Under the pieces are notes generated by a model. That model did not search any database and was not told where the DNA came from. It was given only the letters and a program-made list of their open reading frames with translations. From Bacteroidales bacterium (GTDB lineage Bacteria > Bacteroidota > Bacteroidia > Bacteroidales > UBA4417), in the NCBI GenBank assembly GCA_016707785.1, contig JADJGZ010000020.1, positions 1 to 64,000 of the forward strand: DNA of 64,000 bases, written 5' to 3'. Position 1 is the first letter of the stretch. Each line of letters begins with the position of its first letter. Position numbers and translations under genes: made by a program. Positions 17,157-24,604 of this stretch are shown here, piece after piece.

Positions 17157-17269
17157 GTTACTGTCTCTGAATGAATCATAATGATGAAGTTGTATTAAAC
17201 TCTTGCATAAAGAAGAATTAATTGCCCAAATAGATTATTCAAGTAACAATTTTTATAAAAAGGTTATTT

Positions 17270-17839
17270 ATGATTGATCAGGCATTGACATTTCTCAGGG
17301 ACGAACTTGCCTCTTATATATTGGCAAGGACTAACTCCAATAATGTGGAAGTGAAATTGACCAAACTGGTCAATGAAACCGGGAAATATGCCTTTGGAGA
17401 GGAAACCATTGCATTGTCAGTAATCAATCTTGAAGAAGACCGGACTTTCAAATCGCAATTACCGGAATATTCTTACGTGAATGGTCAGCATGTAAAGCTC
17501 GAGCCAGAACTGAAATTTAATGTACACCTTATGGTGGCCGCCAATTTTAATGTTTATGCTCAAGCCTGGAAGGCCATATCTCTTGTTTTAGCCTTTTTTC
17601 AATCCCATAGCTCTTTCTCAAGCCAGGAATACCCGGCTTTGAGCCAGACCATTGAGAAGATAACTGTTGAATTAACATCCCTCACTTACGAACAACAGAA
17701 CCAGGTATGGGCATACATTGGGGGGAAATACCTTCCATCAGTCCTTTATCGTATCAGGTTGGTAGTGATCCAGGATGATTCCATATCAGGAATTGGTAAA
17801 CCCATAACTCAAATTGAAACCAATCTCAAAAGTAAATGA
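17270..17839 (+). CDS. eCIS cap / tube terminator (DUF4255, Pvc16/Afp16-like)
   Basis: The 189-residue protein matches the DUF4255 (Pvc16 N-terminal) family in its opening 'MIDQALTFLRDELASYIL', the central beta-rich 'ALSVINLEEDRTFK' and 'LKFNVHLMVAANFNVYAQAWKAISLVLAFFQSH', and a closing 'PSVLYRIRLVVIQD'. In Afp and PVC particles this protein forms the cap that ends tube and sheath growth at the end away from the baseplate. Here it is the first gene of the operon, whereas in the Afp operon it is the last. It overlaps the next gene by 4 bases (ATGA), suggesting coupled translation. Confidence 0.85.
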   Translation: MIDQALTFLRDELASYILARTNSNNVEVKLTKLVNETGKYAFGEETIALSVINLEEDRTFKSQLPEYSYVNGQHVKLEPELKFNVHLMVAANFNVYAQAWKAISLVLAFFQSHSSFSSQEYPALSQTIEKITVELTSLTYEQQNQVWAYIGGKYLPSVLYRIRLVVIQDDSISGIGKPITQIETNLKSK

Positions 17840-18849
17840 GTACATCATTTGGCATACTATTCTCAGTGAAGATAGCACATTCCTATTATTCAGGAAACTG
17901 CCAGGATTTTGATTTTATCATACCCAGGGATTGTTCTGGTAAAGCCAGGAATTGCAGGATGATCATCAGGATTTTCAATGGGATATTATATGTACTTACC
18001 GAGAAACAGTCGGATGGTTCTCCTTTGGTATCAGCCCATGGCCAAACTTTTCGTTTTGGTCTCAGGCTCAAAAATCCTTTTTTCAGCAATTTTACCCAAC
18101 TGGACTTCCCCGCGGGGTCTATTCCGTTGTATAGCAATGTGAGTGTGGTGAATCAACTGGACGCTGGTTCAGCAGTATTCATGACCGGTCCCCTTTTCTC
18201 CCATTCCATATCGAGGGTTAACCGACCAGTTACTATAACCCTGAAAGATAACGCCCAAAACGAAATACTGAACAAAGTACTGACAGATCCACTTGTAACA
18301 GATCCGCTTCCGGTGGATTTAAGGGATTATCCCTATGGACTATACCAACTCACTGAAAAGTATGCATCTATTACAAAGAAGTTTGGTTATTACCTTGATC
18401 CTGAATTAATCACTTCCAATCTTTTTGGACTGCTTGAGATTAAGGCTGATACCAGCTTCTATTCCGCCACACCTCCTGAATTCCAGGTAGCTTTTACTGC
18501 TAAAGAAGAAGTTCTCAAGTATTATGTAGTAGGTAAAAAATACACAACAACGGAGCTGAATAACGTCCTGGTTTCGGATGCAGGCTTCAATGAGGAATCA
18601 AGGCCACAGGTAGTCTTCACCAGGGTTAACCAGAACAATTTCACCGCAAATGACCTTCCACCCACGCTGCTGGCTGATTCCACGTCAAAGGTGGTGCTTT
18701 TCAAATCACAGGGAGTGGTGCGTCGGTTAGAAAAACCCAGGAAGAAAATTCAGTTAAGCAAAAGTACTGATTTAATTATCAAGCATTTGCCACAGCCTTC
18801 AATAGAACAGTCTAATTCTGATATGATAATCCAAATTTCAAAACCATAA
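17836..18849 (+). CDS. Unknown 337-aa protein of the eCIS operon
   Basis: I do not recognise a named family. The protein has no signal peptide and no membrane helix. It is mostly beta-strand-like, with an N-terminal part ('GILFSVKIAHSYYSG', 'CRMIIRIFNGILYVL', 'FRFGLRLKNPFFSNFTQLDF') that could form a small beta-barrel or sandwich. A middle part contains 'DYPYGLYQLTEKY', and a basic C-terminus follows (KPRKKIQLSKST, then about 30 residues). It overlaps the cap gene and ends 12 bases before the sheath gene, so it is likely co-expressed with structural parts. A capsule-associated, adaptor or chaperone role is only a guess. The Afp and PVC operons have nothing obviously like it. Confidence 0.6.
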   Translation: MSTSFGILFSVKIAHSYYSGNCQDFDFIIPRDCSGKARNCRMIIRIFNGILYVLTEKQSDGSPLVSAHGQTFRFGLRLKNPFFSNFTQLDFPAGSIPLYSNVSVVNQLDAGSAVFMTGPLFSHSISRVNRPVTITLKDNAQNEILNKVLTDPLVTDPLPVDLRDYPYGLYQLTEKYASITKKFGYYLDPELITSNLFGLLEIKADTSFYSATPPEFQVAFTAKEEVLKYYVVGKKYTTTELNNVLVSDAGFNEESRPQVVFTRVNQNNFTANDLPPTLLADSTSKVVLFKSQGVVRRLEKPRKKIQLSKSTDLIIKHLPQPSIEQSNSDMIIQISKP

Positions 18850-18861
18850 AAAAACGCAATT

Positions 18862-20277
18862 ATGGCAACCTACAAAACCCCTGATGTTTATGTGGAAGAG
18901 ATTTCGATCTTTCCACCTTCCGTTGCTGAAGTTGAAACAGCAATCCCGGCATTTATCGGATACACCGAAAAAGCCATCCGGAAAACCGTGGATGATCTGA
19001 TCCTCGAACCCACAAAAATATACTCCCTGAAGGAGTTTGAAACCTATTTCGGCTTACCTGAGGAAGACACTATTGCAATTTCAGTAGCAGATGACACTGC
19101 TACAGGAGGACTTGCCCTTGCAGGTTTTACGGAACCGGATGTGAAATATTTGTTGTATTTCAGTGTGAAGATATTCTTTGAGAATGGTGGTGGTCAATGT
19201 TATATTGTTTCCGTCGGTACCTACCAGGCAGTACCTGCTATAGACCTGAACGGTGACAATGGAACGGCAAAGCCAACCATGTATGGACTTAAAGACGGTC
19301 TCGACAAGATTTCCCTATTCGATGAGCCTACCATGATTGTGATTCCTGAAGCTGTTAAACTGGCAACTTCAGCTGAATACCAGACCCTGGTACAGGCTGT
19401 ACTTTTGCAATGCAATACCCTTGGCGACCGTTTTGGGATCTTCGATATCTATGAGGGCGGTGTGAGTCTTGACAGTACAGCACTTTCCACTAACCGGGGC
19501 TATTTTGGCAACAATTTCCTGAAATATGGCGGTGCCTATTACCCCTTCATCAAGACTTCCATGAATTTTCATCTGAAGAGTGATGAGTCGAATGTAAGTG
19601 TTACTTATGGAGGTTCTACAGCGAATCTCGACACACTGAAAAGCACTAAGACAGCTGTATTCAATTTTGTAAGAAATGAATTGAAAAATCATTTCGTAGT
19701 GCTGCCACCCAGCGGTGCTATTGCGGGTGTTTATGCAAGCACCGACAGCAATCGCGGTGTTTGGAAAGCCCCGGCCAATGTAAGCCTGGCCAGCGTAGTA
19801 GAGCCGGTTATCAAACTGGATAATGCCAGGCAGGATGTGCTAAATGTAGATTCGGATACCGGAAAATCCATCAATGCTATCAGGGCATTTGCCGGGAAAG
19901 GCACCCTGGTATGGGGTGCACGTACCCTTGCCGGAAATGACAATGAATGGCGCTATATACCCGTCAGAAGATTCTTCAACATGGTGGAGGAATCGGTGAA
20001 GAAATCCACCTATTGGGCTGTATTTGAGCCTAATGATGCCAATACCTGGGTGAAAGTAAGGGGAATGATAGAGAACTATCTGACTCAGAAATGGAGGGAA
20101 GGTGCCCTGGCAGGAGCTACGCCCAAAGATGCATTCTTTGTTAAATGCGGCCTTGGAGTCACAATGACATCACAGGATATCCTGGAAGGACGCATGAATG
20201 TCGAAATCGGGATGGCTGCAGTTAGGCCCGCAGAATTTATCATTCTCAAGTTCTCCCATAAGTTACAGACATCCTGA
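18862..20277 (+). CDS. eCIS contractile sheath protein
   Basis: The 471-residue protein begins 'YKTPDVYVEEISIFPPSVAEVETAIPAFIGYTEKA', the N-terminal arm and first strand typical of phage-tail-type sheath proteins (Afp2-4, gp18). The C-terminal third, from 'NRGVWKAPAN' through 'VWGARTLAG...WRYIPVRRFFNMVEESVKKSTYWAVFEPND' to the end, is the conserved inner sheath domain that handles tube contact and handshake strands. It is the only sheath gene in the operon, whereas Afp has three. Two stop codons in tandem (TGA TAA) close it. About 90 bases then precede the first tube gene, the largest gap inside the operon. Confidence 0.95.
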   Translation: MATYKTPDVYVEEISIFPPSVAEVETAIPAFIGYTEKAIRKTVDDLILEPTKIYSLKEFETYFGLPEEDTIAISVADDTATGGLALAGFTEPDVKYLLYFSVKIFFENGGGQCYIVSVGTYQAVPAIDLNGDNGTAKPTMYGLKDGLDKISLFDEPTMIVIPEAVKLATSAEYQTLVQAVLLQCNTLGDRFGIFDIYEGGVSLDSTALSTNRGYFGNNFLKYGGAYYPFIKTSMNFHLKSDESNVSVTYGGSTANLDTLKSTKTAVFNFVRNELKNHFVVLPPSGAIAGVYASTDSNRGVWKAPANVSLASVVEPVIKLDNARQDVLNVDSDTGKSINAIRAFAGKGTLVWGARTLAGNDNEWRYIPVRRFFNMVEESVKKSTYWAVFEPNDANTWVKVRGMIENYLTQKWREGALAGATPKDAFFVKCGLGVTMTSQDILEGRMNVEIGMAAVRPAEFIILKFSHKLQTS

Positions 20278-20366
20278 TAACCCGGGGAACCCTCTTCATT
20301 TCAGATGAGGAAAAGATTAGATAGCCTATTCATTTTCATTTGTTGAACCATCAAATCCTATTAATA

Positions 20367-20804
20367 ATGGCAACCAAGACCTATCCATTACCTGTTTTTC
20401 ATTTCACTGTTGAGTGGGGTGGAACCCGAATCGGATTCTCAGAAGTATCAGGCCTGACCCAGGAAAACCAGGCTATAGAATATCGGGATGGATCATTCCC
20501 TGAGTATTCTTCTATTAAAATGCCCGGATTAAGGAAATTTTCCAATATAACCCTGAAAAGAGGCATTGTAAAATCAGACAATGAATTTTTTAATTGGCTG
20601 AATACCATTAAACTGAATACGGTTGAACGTCGCGACCTTGTTATCAGTCTGCTAAACGAAGAACATGCACCGGTGATGGTATGGAAAGTTCATAACGCTT
20701 TCCCCGTTAAGGTAGAAGGCCCGCAGCTGAAGGCATCAGGCAATGAGGTGGCCATCGAGTCGATTGAACTGGCACATGAAGGCCTGGTTTTACAGAATGA
20801 CTAA
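20367..20804 (+). CDS. eCIS inner tube protein 1 (gp19/Afp1-like)
   Basis: The protein has about 145 residues. The start at 20367 (MATKTYPLPVFHF) matches the family; an in-frame ATG at 20340 would add nine unlikely residues. The core pattern 'FHFTVEWGGTRIGFSEVSGLTQENQAIEYRDGS...SSIKMPGLRKFSNITLKRGIVKSDNEFFNWL' is the tail-tube beta-barrel of the T4 gp19/Hcp-related family. These proteins stack as hexameric rings inside the sheath. The stop and the next start overlap (TAATG at 20802-20806). It is probably the main tube building block. Confidence 0.92.
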   Translation: MATKTYPLPVFHFTVEWGGTRIGFSEVSGLTQENQAIEYRDGSFPEYSSIKMPGLRKFSNITLKRGIVKSDNEFFNWLNTIKLNTVERRDLVISLLNEEHAPVMVWKVHNAFPVKVEGPQLKASGNEVAIESIELAHEGLVLQND

Positions 20805-21250
20805 TGGCGATCTACTATCCACCGGTTGGTTTTCATTTTAAGGTTGAAGTCCTTGGGATTTCTCCAAATGAAAGTGATACCCGTTTTACCGAGGTAAGCG
20901 GATTATCTGTTGAAGCAGGTATGGAAGAGGTGGCTGAAGGAGGAGAGAACAGGTTTATACAGAAGTACCCTGTGAATCCAAAGTATTCCGACCTGATCCT
21001 GAAACGTGGATTACTGGTTCATTCGGAAGTTACTGATTGGATTTTACGTTCGATCAATGACCTCGATATTCAGCCCAAAAACGTGGACGTCACACTCCTG
21101 AACGACAAGCATGAGCCTTTAGTCACCTGGCATCTTGTAAATGCATACCCTGTGAAATGGGTCATAGGTGATTTTAATGCCTCCGAAAATGCTGTAGTAG
21201 TAGAAACCCTCCAATTATATTACCAATATTTCACTGTCGACAAATCCTAA
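20804..21250 (+). CDS. eCIS inner tube protein 2 (Afp5-like, baseplate-proximal tube)
   Basis: The 148-residue second tube-family protein carries 'FHFKVEVLGISPNESDTRFTEVSGLSVEAGMEEVAEGGENRF' and 'YSDLILKRGLLVHSEVTDWI'. In Afp the second tube protein, Afp5, forms the first ring on the spike and makes the step from threefold to sixfold symmetry. Its position just before the DUF5908 and LysM genes fits that role. It overlaps the preceding tube gene by one base. Confidence 0.9.
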   Translation: MAIYYPPVGFHFKVEVLGISPNESDTRFTEVSGLSVEAGMEEVAEGGENRFIQKYPVNPKYSDLILKRGLLVHSEVTDWILRSINDLDIQPKNVDVTLLNDKHEPLVTWHLVNAYPVKWVIGDFNASENAVVVETLQLYYQYFTVDKS

Positions 21251-21253
21251 GCT

Positions 21254-21406
21254 ATGCCAATCATTGTTGATGAAGTTGTTATTTCGGTAGAAGTCCCCAA
21301 CCAGCCATCAGGCGCCACACCCGCACCTATTGTTGACCGGCAGTTGATCATTAATGAATGCGTGGAAAAAGTCCTGGAAATCCTGAAAGAAAAAAATGAA
21401 CGATAG
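21254..21406 (+). CDS. DUF5908 small eCIS protein (50 aa)
   Basis: This short ORF, starting MPIIVDEVVISVEVPN and ending VLEILKEKNER, fits between the second tube gene and the LysM gene with 3 and 2 spare bases. DUF5908 proteins of about 50 residues occupy this place in many Bacteroidota contractile systems. Position suggests an Afp6-like inner baseplate role. The layout is an N-terminal strand, a Pro-rich linker and a C-terminal helix. Its role is not experimentally known to me. Confidence 0.8.
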   Translation: MPIIVDEVVISVEVPNQPSGATPAPIVDRQLIINECVEKVLEILKEKNER

Positions 21407-21408
21407 CC

Positions 21409-22077
21409 ATGAGCGCAAGAGGAACCTTGGAACGACTTATTATTCAAGCTTATACCACTCCTGATTATTCAGGAAAAGCAGTGGATGAGTTTGAATCTTA
21501 TGTAAATCCCAATGAAATAACACTTTCGTATGAAGTTGAATACGACAGTGCCCAGGGAACCGGGACTACAAAAAGCCGGATGGAATTCAAGAAGATGAAA
21601 CCCGGTGATCTGACCCTGAATTTCTTTATCGATGGTACCGGGGCCAATGGAAGAAAGGCAGAAGTTCAGCAACTGGTAGAAAAGTTCCAATCAGTTACAG
21701 GCTATAACGGGGATATCCACCGGCCAAATTACCTGATCATTGTTTGGGGAACCATTCAAGTGAGGCGCTGTATCCTCAAAAGTGCGTCTATAGCCTATAA
21801 GATGTTCCGTCCGGATGGCATCCCCCTCAGGGCGGTGATAACGGCTGTATTCACCGATAATGCGGATGATCAGTCAAGGGTTGCAGAAGCACAGGACCAA
21901 TCTCCCGACCTCACCCATATCAGGATGGTAAAAGCTGGAAGCTCCCTTCCGGCTATGTGTTATGAAATTTATGGTGATCCCTCCTATTATTTGGAGGTTG
22001 CCCGTGCCAACCGACTTGACAATTTCCGGAGACTGGTTCCGGGCAGTAAAATTTTCTTCCCTCCCCTTGAAAAGTAG
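21409..22077 (+). CDS. LysM-domain baseplate/tube initiator protein (Afp7-like)
   Basis: The protein has 222 residues. The N-terminal part 'FESYVNPNEITLSYEVEYDSAQGTGTTKSRMEFKKMKPGDLTLNFFIDGTG' is the CIS tube-associated domain. The C-terminal 45 residues, 'AGSSLPAMCYEIYGDPSYYLEVARANRLDNFRRLVPGSKIFFPPLEK', form a LysM domain. The family (Afp7/Pvc7, related to T4 gp53) sits between spike and wedge in the baseplate. Here LysM serves as a protein-docking module more than for peptidoglycan binding. It ends 3 bases before the spike gene. Confidence 0.9.
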   Translation: MSARGTLERLIIQAYTTPDYSGKAVDEFESYVNPNEITLSYEVEYDSAQGTGTTKSRMEFKKMKPGDLTLNFFIDGTGANGRKAEVQQLVEKFQSVTGYNGDIHRPNYLIIVWGTIQVRRCILKSASIAYKMFRPDGIPLRAVITAVFTDNADDQSRVAEAQDQSPDLTHIRMVKAGSSLPAMCYEIYGDPSYYLEVARANRLDNFRRLVPGSKIFFPPLEK

Positions 22078-22080
22078 ACC

Positions 22081-23823
22081 ATGCCAGAAGAAAGAACCAT
22101 ACCCGTCCCGGCAGAGCACCGCGAATTCACTGTTAAGGTGAATGGACGTGTCATTGAGAGGGTTAATCAACTTCTTTCTGCCAGTGTCACAAAAATGGCA
22201 GGAAAAATCAGTGCTGCCAGGCTGGTTTACCTGGATGGCAATGCATCTGCCGGAAGTTTCCCTCTTAGCAATTCGGATGTTTTTATCCCGGGGAAATCCA
22301 TTGAGATAGAAGCCGGTAGCCAGGGGAATATCGTATCGTTATTCAAAGGAATTATCATCAAGCAAAGCATCAAAATCAGGGATCATTCTTCTCCTCAACT
22401 CATTGTCGATTGCCGGCATAAGGCAATAAAACTGACCGTTGGACGAAAGAATGCCTATTTTTTTGACAAGAAAGACAGTGAAGTAATTGAGACAATTATT
22501 GGGAATGCTGCTATACAGGGAACTATTGAGGATACCAGCGTAGTTCATAAACAACAGGTTCAGTATTATTCAACGGATTGGGACTTCCTGATGACGAGGG
22601 CACAAGCCAACGGAAAACTTGTGTACACGAATGATGATACTATTGTTGTTAAGAAGCCTGTTTACCCGGGGCAGGCTGTATTTACCCTTCATTATGGTGC
22701 CACTATCCTGGAAATGGATGCTGAAATAGATTCAAGGTATCAGTACAGAGGGGTAAAAAGTTTCTCCTGGGATGCTGCAAACCAGGAGCTGATTGAAAAT
22801 GAGGCCAGTGACCCGGGCAACCAGGCTTCCGGTAATCTAAGTGCTGAAGATTTGTCAGAAACAGTCGGCCTGGATCATCTCCGTCTTCAACAGGGTATGC
22901 TTACCGAGGCTGAAGCCAGGGCCTGGGCAGATGCTAAATGGTATCAATCAGCTATGAATCGTGTTTCCGGCCGGATCAAATGTGAAGGTATTGGGAATAT
23001 ACAACCGGGAGATACAGTTCAATTAAGCGGGGTCGGCGACCGGTTCAATGGAGACCTGTTAGTGAGTGGAATACGGCAAAGCTTCGACCCGGCCGATGGC
23101 TGGAAGACAAATCTGCAATTTGGAAATGATGATTCCTGGTTTGGTTCAGATGACGAAATCACAGCACCAAAGGCAGGGGCCCTTTTGCCTGCAGTCAATG
23201 GCCTTCAGATAGGCATTGTTGTTGACAATGAAGATCCTGAAGGAGAATTCCGGGTGAGGGTTAAAATGCCTTTGGTTGACAATGCTGAAAGCGGCACATG
23301 GGCAAGGGTTTCCACTTTGGATGCCGGTAATCAGCGTGGGTTTTTCTTCCGACCGGAAGTGGGAGATGAAGTTATTCTGGGTTTCCTGGATGACGACCCC
23401 CGGCAGGCTATTATCCTGGGAATGCTGCATTCCTCAACATATGCAGCACCTCTGACAGGCAGTAATGAAAACCATGAAAAATTATACCAGAGCCGTGAAG
23501 GACTGAAACTATATTTCAACGATGAAAAAAAGGTTATTCGTCTGGAAACCCCGGCAGGAAAGAAATTCATTATGGATGACGGGGAAGAACAGTTGATTCG
23601 CTTGGAAGATGAAAATGGCAATAAATTCGAAATGAATGCACAGGGCATAAAGATTGAAAGTGCAATGGCCCTGGAATTGAAGGCAGCTACCGATCTGAAA
23701 CTGGAAGGCTTGAATTTAGGTATCAAAGGCTCTGCTTCGATGAAGGCTGAAGCTTCAGGAAGCCTGGAATTATCGAGTTCCGGAAGTATGGTTATAAAAG
23801 GAAGTATTGTTCAAATCAACTAA
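22081..23823 (+). CDS. Central spike protein (VgrG-like, Afp8-like)
   Basis: The 580-residue protein combines a gp27-like base (about 1-360: 'PVPAEHREFTVKVNGRVIERVNQLL' and 'SIKIRDHSSPQLIVDCRHKAIKLT') with an OB-fold at about 375-450 ('VNGLQIGIVVDNEDPEGEFRVRVKMPLVDN...GFFFRPEVGDEVILGFLDDDPRQAIILGMLH'). A beta-helix C-terminus rich in alternating Gly, Ser, Leu and Lys follows ('GSASMKAEASGSLELSSSGSMVIKG'). As in VgrG and Afp8 it should form the trimeric spike that the tube drives into the target. The C-terminus lacks any extra enzyme domain. The PAAR gene follows 12 bases later. Confidence 0.93.
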   Translation: MPEERTIPVPAEHREFTVKVNGRVIERVNQLLSASVTKMAGKISAARLVYLDGNASAGSFPLSNSDVFIPGKSIEIEAGSQGNIVSLFKGIIIKQSIKIRDHSSPQLIVDCRHKAIKLTVGRKNAYFFDKKDSEVIETIIGNAAIQGTIEDTSVVHKQQVQYYSTDWDFLMTRAQANGKLVYTNDDTIVVKKPVYPGQAVFTLHYGATILEMDAEIDSRYQYRGVKSFSWDAANQELIENEASDPGNQASGNLSAEDLSETVGLDHLRLQQGMLTEAEARAWADAKWYQSAMNRVSGRIKCEGIGNIQPGDTVQLSGVGDRFNGDLLVSGIRQSFDPADGWKTNLQFGNDDSWFGSDDEITAPKAGALLPAVNGLQIGIVVDNEDPEGEFRVRVKMPLVDNAESGTWARVSTLDAGNQRGFFFRPEVGDEVILGFLDDDPRQAIILGMLHSSTYAAPLTGSNENHEKLYQSREGLKLYFNDEKKVIRLETPAGKKFIMDDGEEQLIRLEDENGNKFEMNAQGIKIESAMALELKAATDLKLEGLNLGIKGSASMKAEASGSLELSSSGSMVIKGSIVQIN

Positions 23824-23835
23824 ATATAAATCAAG

Positions 23836-24117
23836 ATGCCTGCAGCAGCAAGGGTTACAGATACAACCAACCATGGCGGCACCATTACAGGTCCAGGGGT
23901 ACCTACCGTTCTTATCGGGGGAAAACCAGCTGCTGTAATGGGAGATCTGCATGTTTGTTCCCTTCCTCCTAACGGGCATCAACCTACTGTAAGCCCCTTC
24001 CCGGTTGGAAGCGCAACAGTATTGATCAATGGCAGGCCTGCACTGAGAACTTCAGATGCCTGCATTTGCGGGGCAATGGCACTTATCGGGGAACCACTGG
24101 TAATTATCGGAGGTTAA
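23836..24117 (+). CDS. PAAR-domain spike tip protein (Afp10-like)
   Basis: The 93-residue single-domain PAAR protein shows the pattern 'PAAARVTDTTNHGGTITGPGVPTVLIGGKPAAVMGDLHVC' followed by 'GSATVLINGRPALRTSDACICGA'. The His and Cys residues (HGG, HVC, CIC) fit the metal site that caps the cone. It sharpens the VgrG trimer. No toxin extension is present, so the tip is a plain one. Confidence 0.92.
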   Translation: MPAAARVTDTTNHGGTITGPGVPTVLIGGKPAAVMGDLHVCSLPPNGHQPTVSPFPVGSATVLINGRPALRTSDACICGAMALIGEPLVIIGG

Positions 24118-24138
24118 GAATGATTAAAGCAATTCAGC

Positions 24139-24594
24139 ATGGAGACAGAAGCAGAAAACAAGATCTATACTTCATTCCTGGGTACCGGCTGGAGTTTCCC
24201 GCCGGAATTCAATAATGAATTACATACAGTGGTCATGACTTCCGATGAAGAGGATATACAGGCAAGTCTGAACATCCTGCTAGGGACAGCCGCAGGTGAA
24301 CGTTTCATGAATCCAAAATATGGGCTGGATCTTCATTCCATGTTATTTGAACCGATGGGGACTACTGCCAGGACTTTACTCAAGGATCGCATCAGGATGT
24401 CGATACTGGTTTATGAACCACGCATCAACCTGATTTCCCTGGATCTGGATTCCAGCGCAGAACTTGAAGGGAAAATCATCCTCATACTAACCTATGAAGT
24501 AAGGGCTACCAATTCGCGCTTCAACCTGGTTTATCCTTTCTATTCAACCGACAGCAACGAATTGACAAGAACCATGGATCCCATTAACCGATAG
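24139..24594 (+). CDS. gp25-like baseplate protein (Afp9-like)
   Basis: The 151-residue protein has the gp25/GPW family core: 'GTGWSFPPEFN', 'EEDIQASLNILLGTAAGERFMNPKYGLDLHSMLFEPMGTTARTLLKDRIRMSILVYEPRINL'. It contains the conserved EPR loop. gp25 proteins link the sheath's first ring to the wedge and nucleate sheath assembly. Spacing to the next gene is 10 bases. Confidence 0.93.
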   Translation: METEAENKIYTSFLGTGWSFPPEFNNELHTVVMTSDEEDIQASLNILLGTAAGERFMNPKYGLDLHSMLFEPMGTTARTLLKDRIRMSILVYEPRINLISLDLDSSAELEGKIILILTYEVRATNSRFNLVYPFYSTDSNELTRTMDPINR

Positions 24595-24604
24595 TTTAGG
24601 AGTT

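Larger units (their letters stand above)
16719..17269. other. 551-bp divergent intergenic region upstream of the eCIS operon
   Basis: This AT-rich gap separates the APC permease (minus) from the first eCIS gene (plus). It contains a well-formed Bacteroidota promoter pointing at the eCIS operon and a 13-bp inverted repeat overlapping it, described separately. No conserved small ORF or RNA gene was recognised in the rest. Confidence 0.6.
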
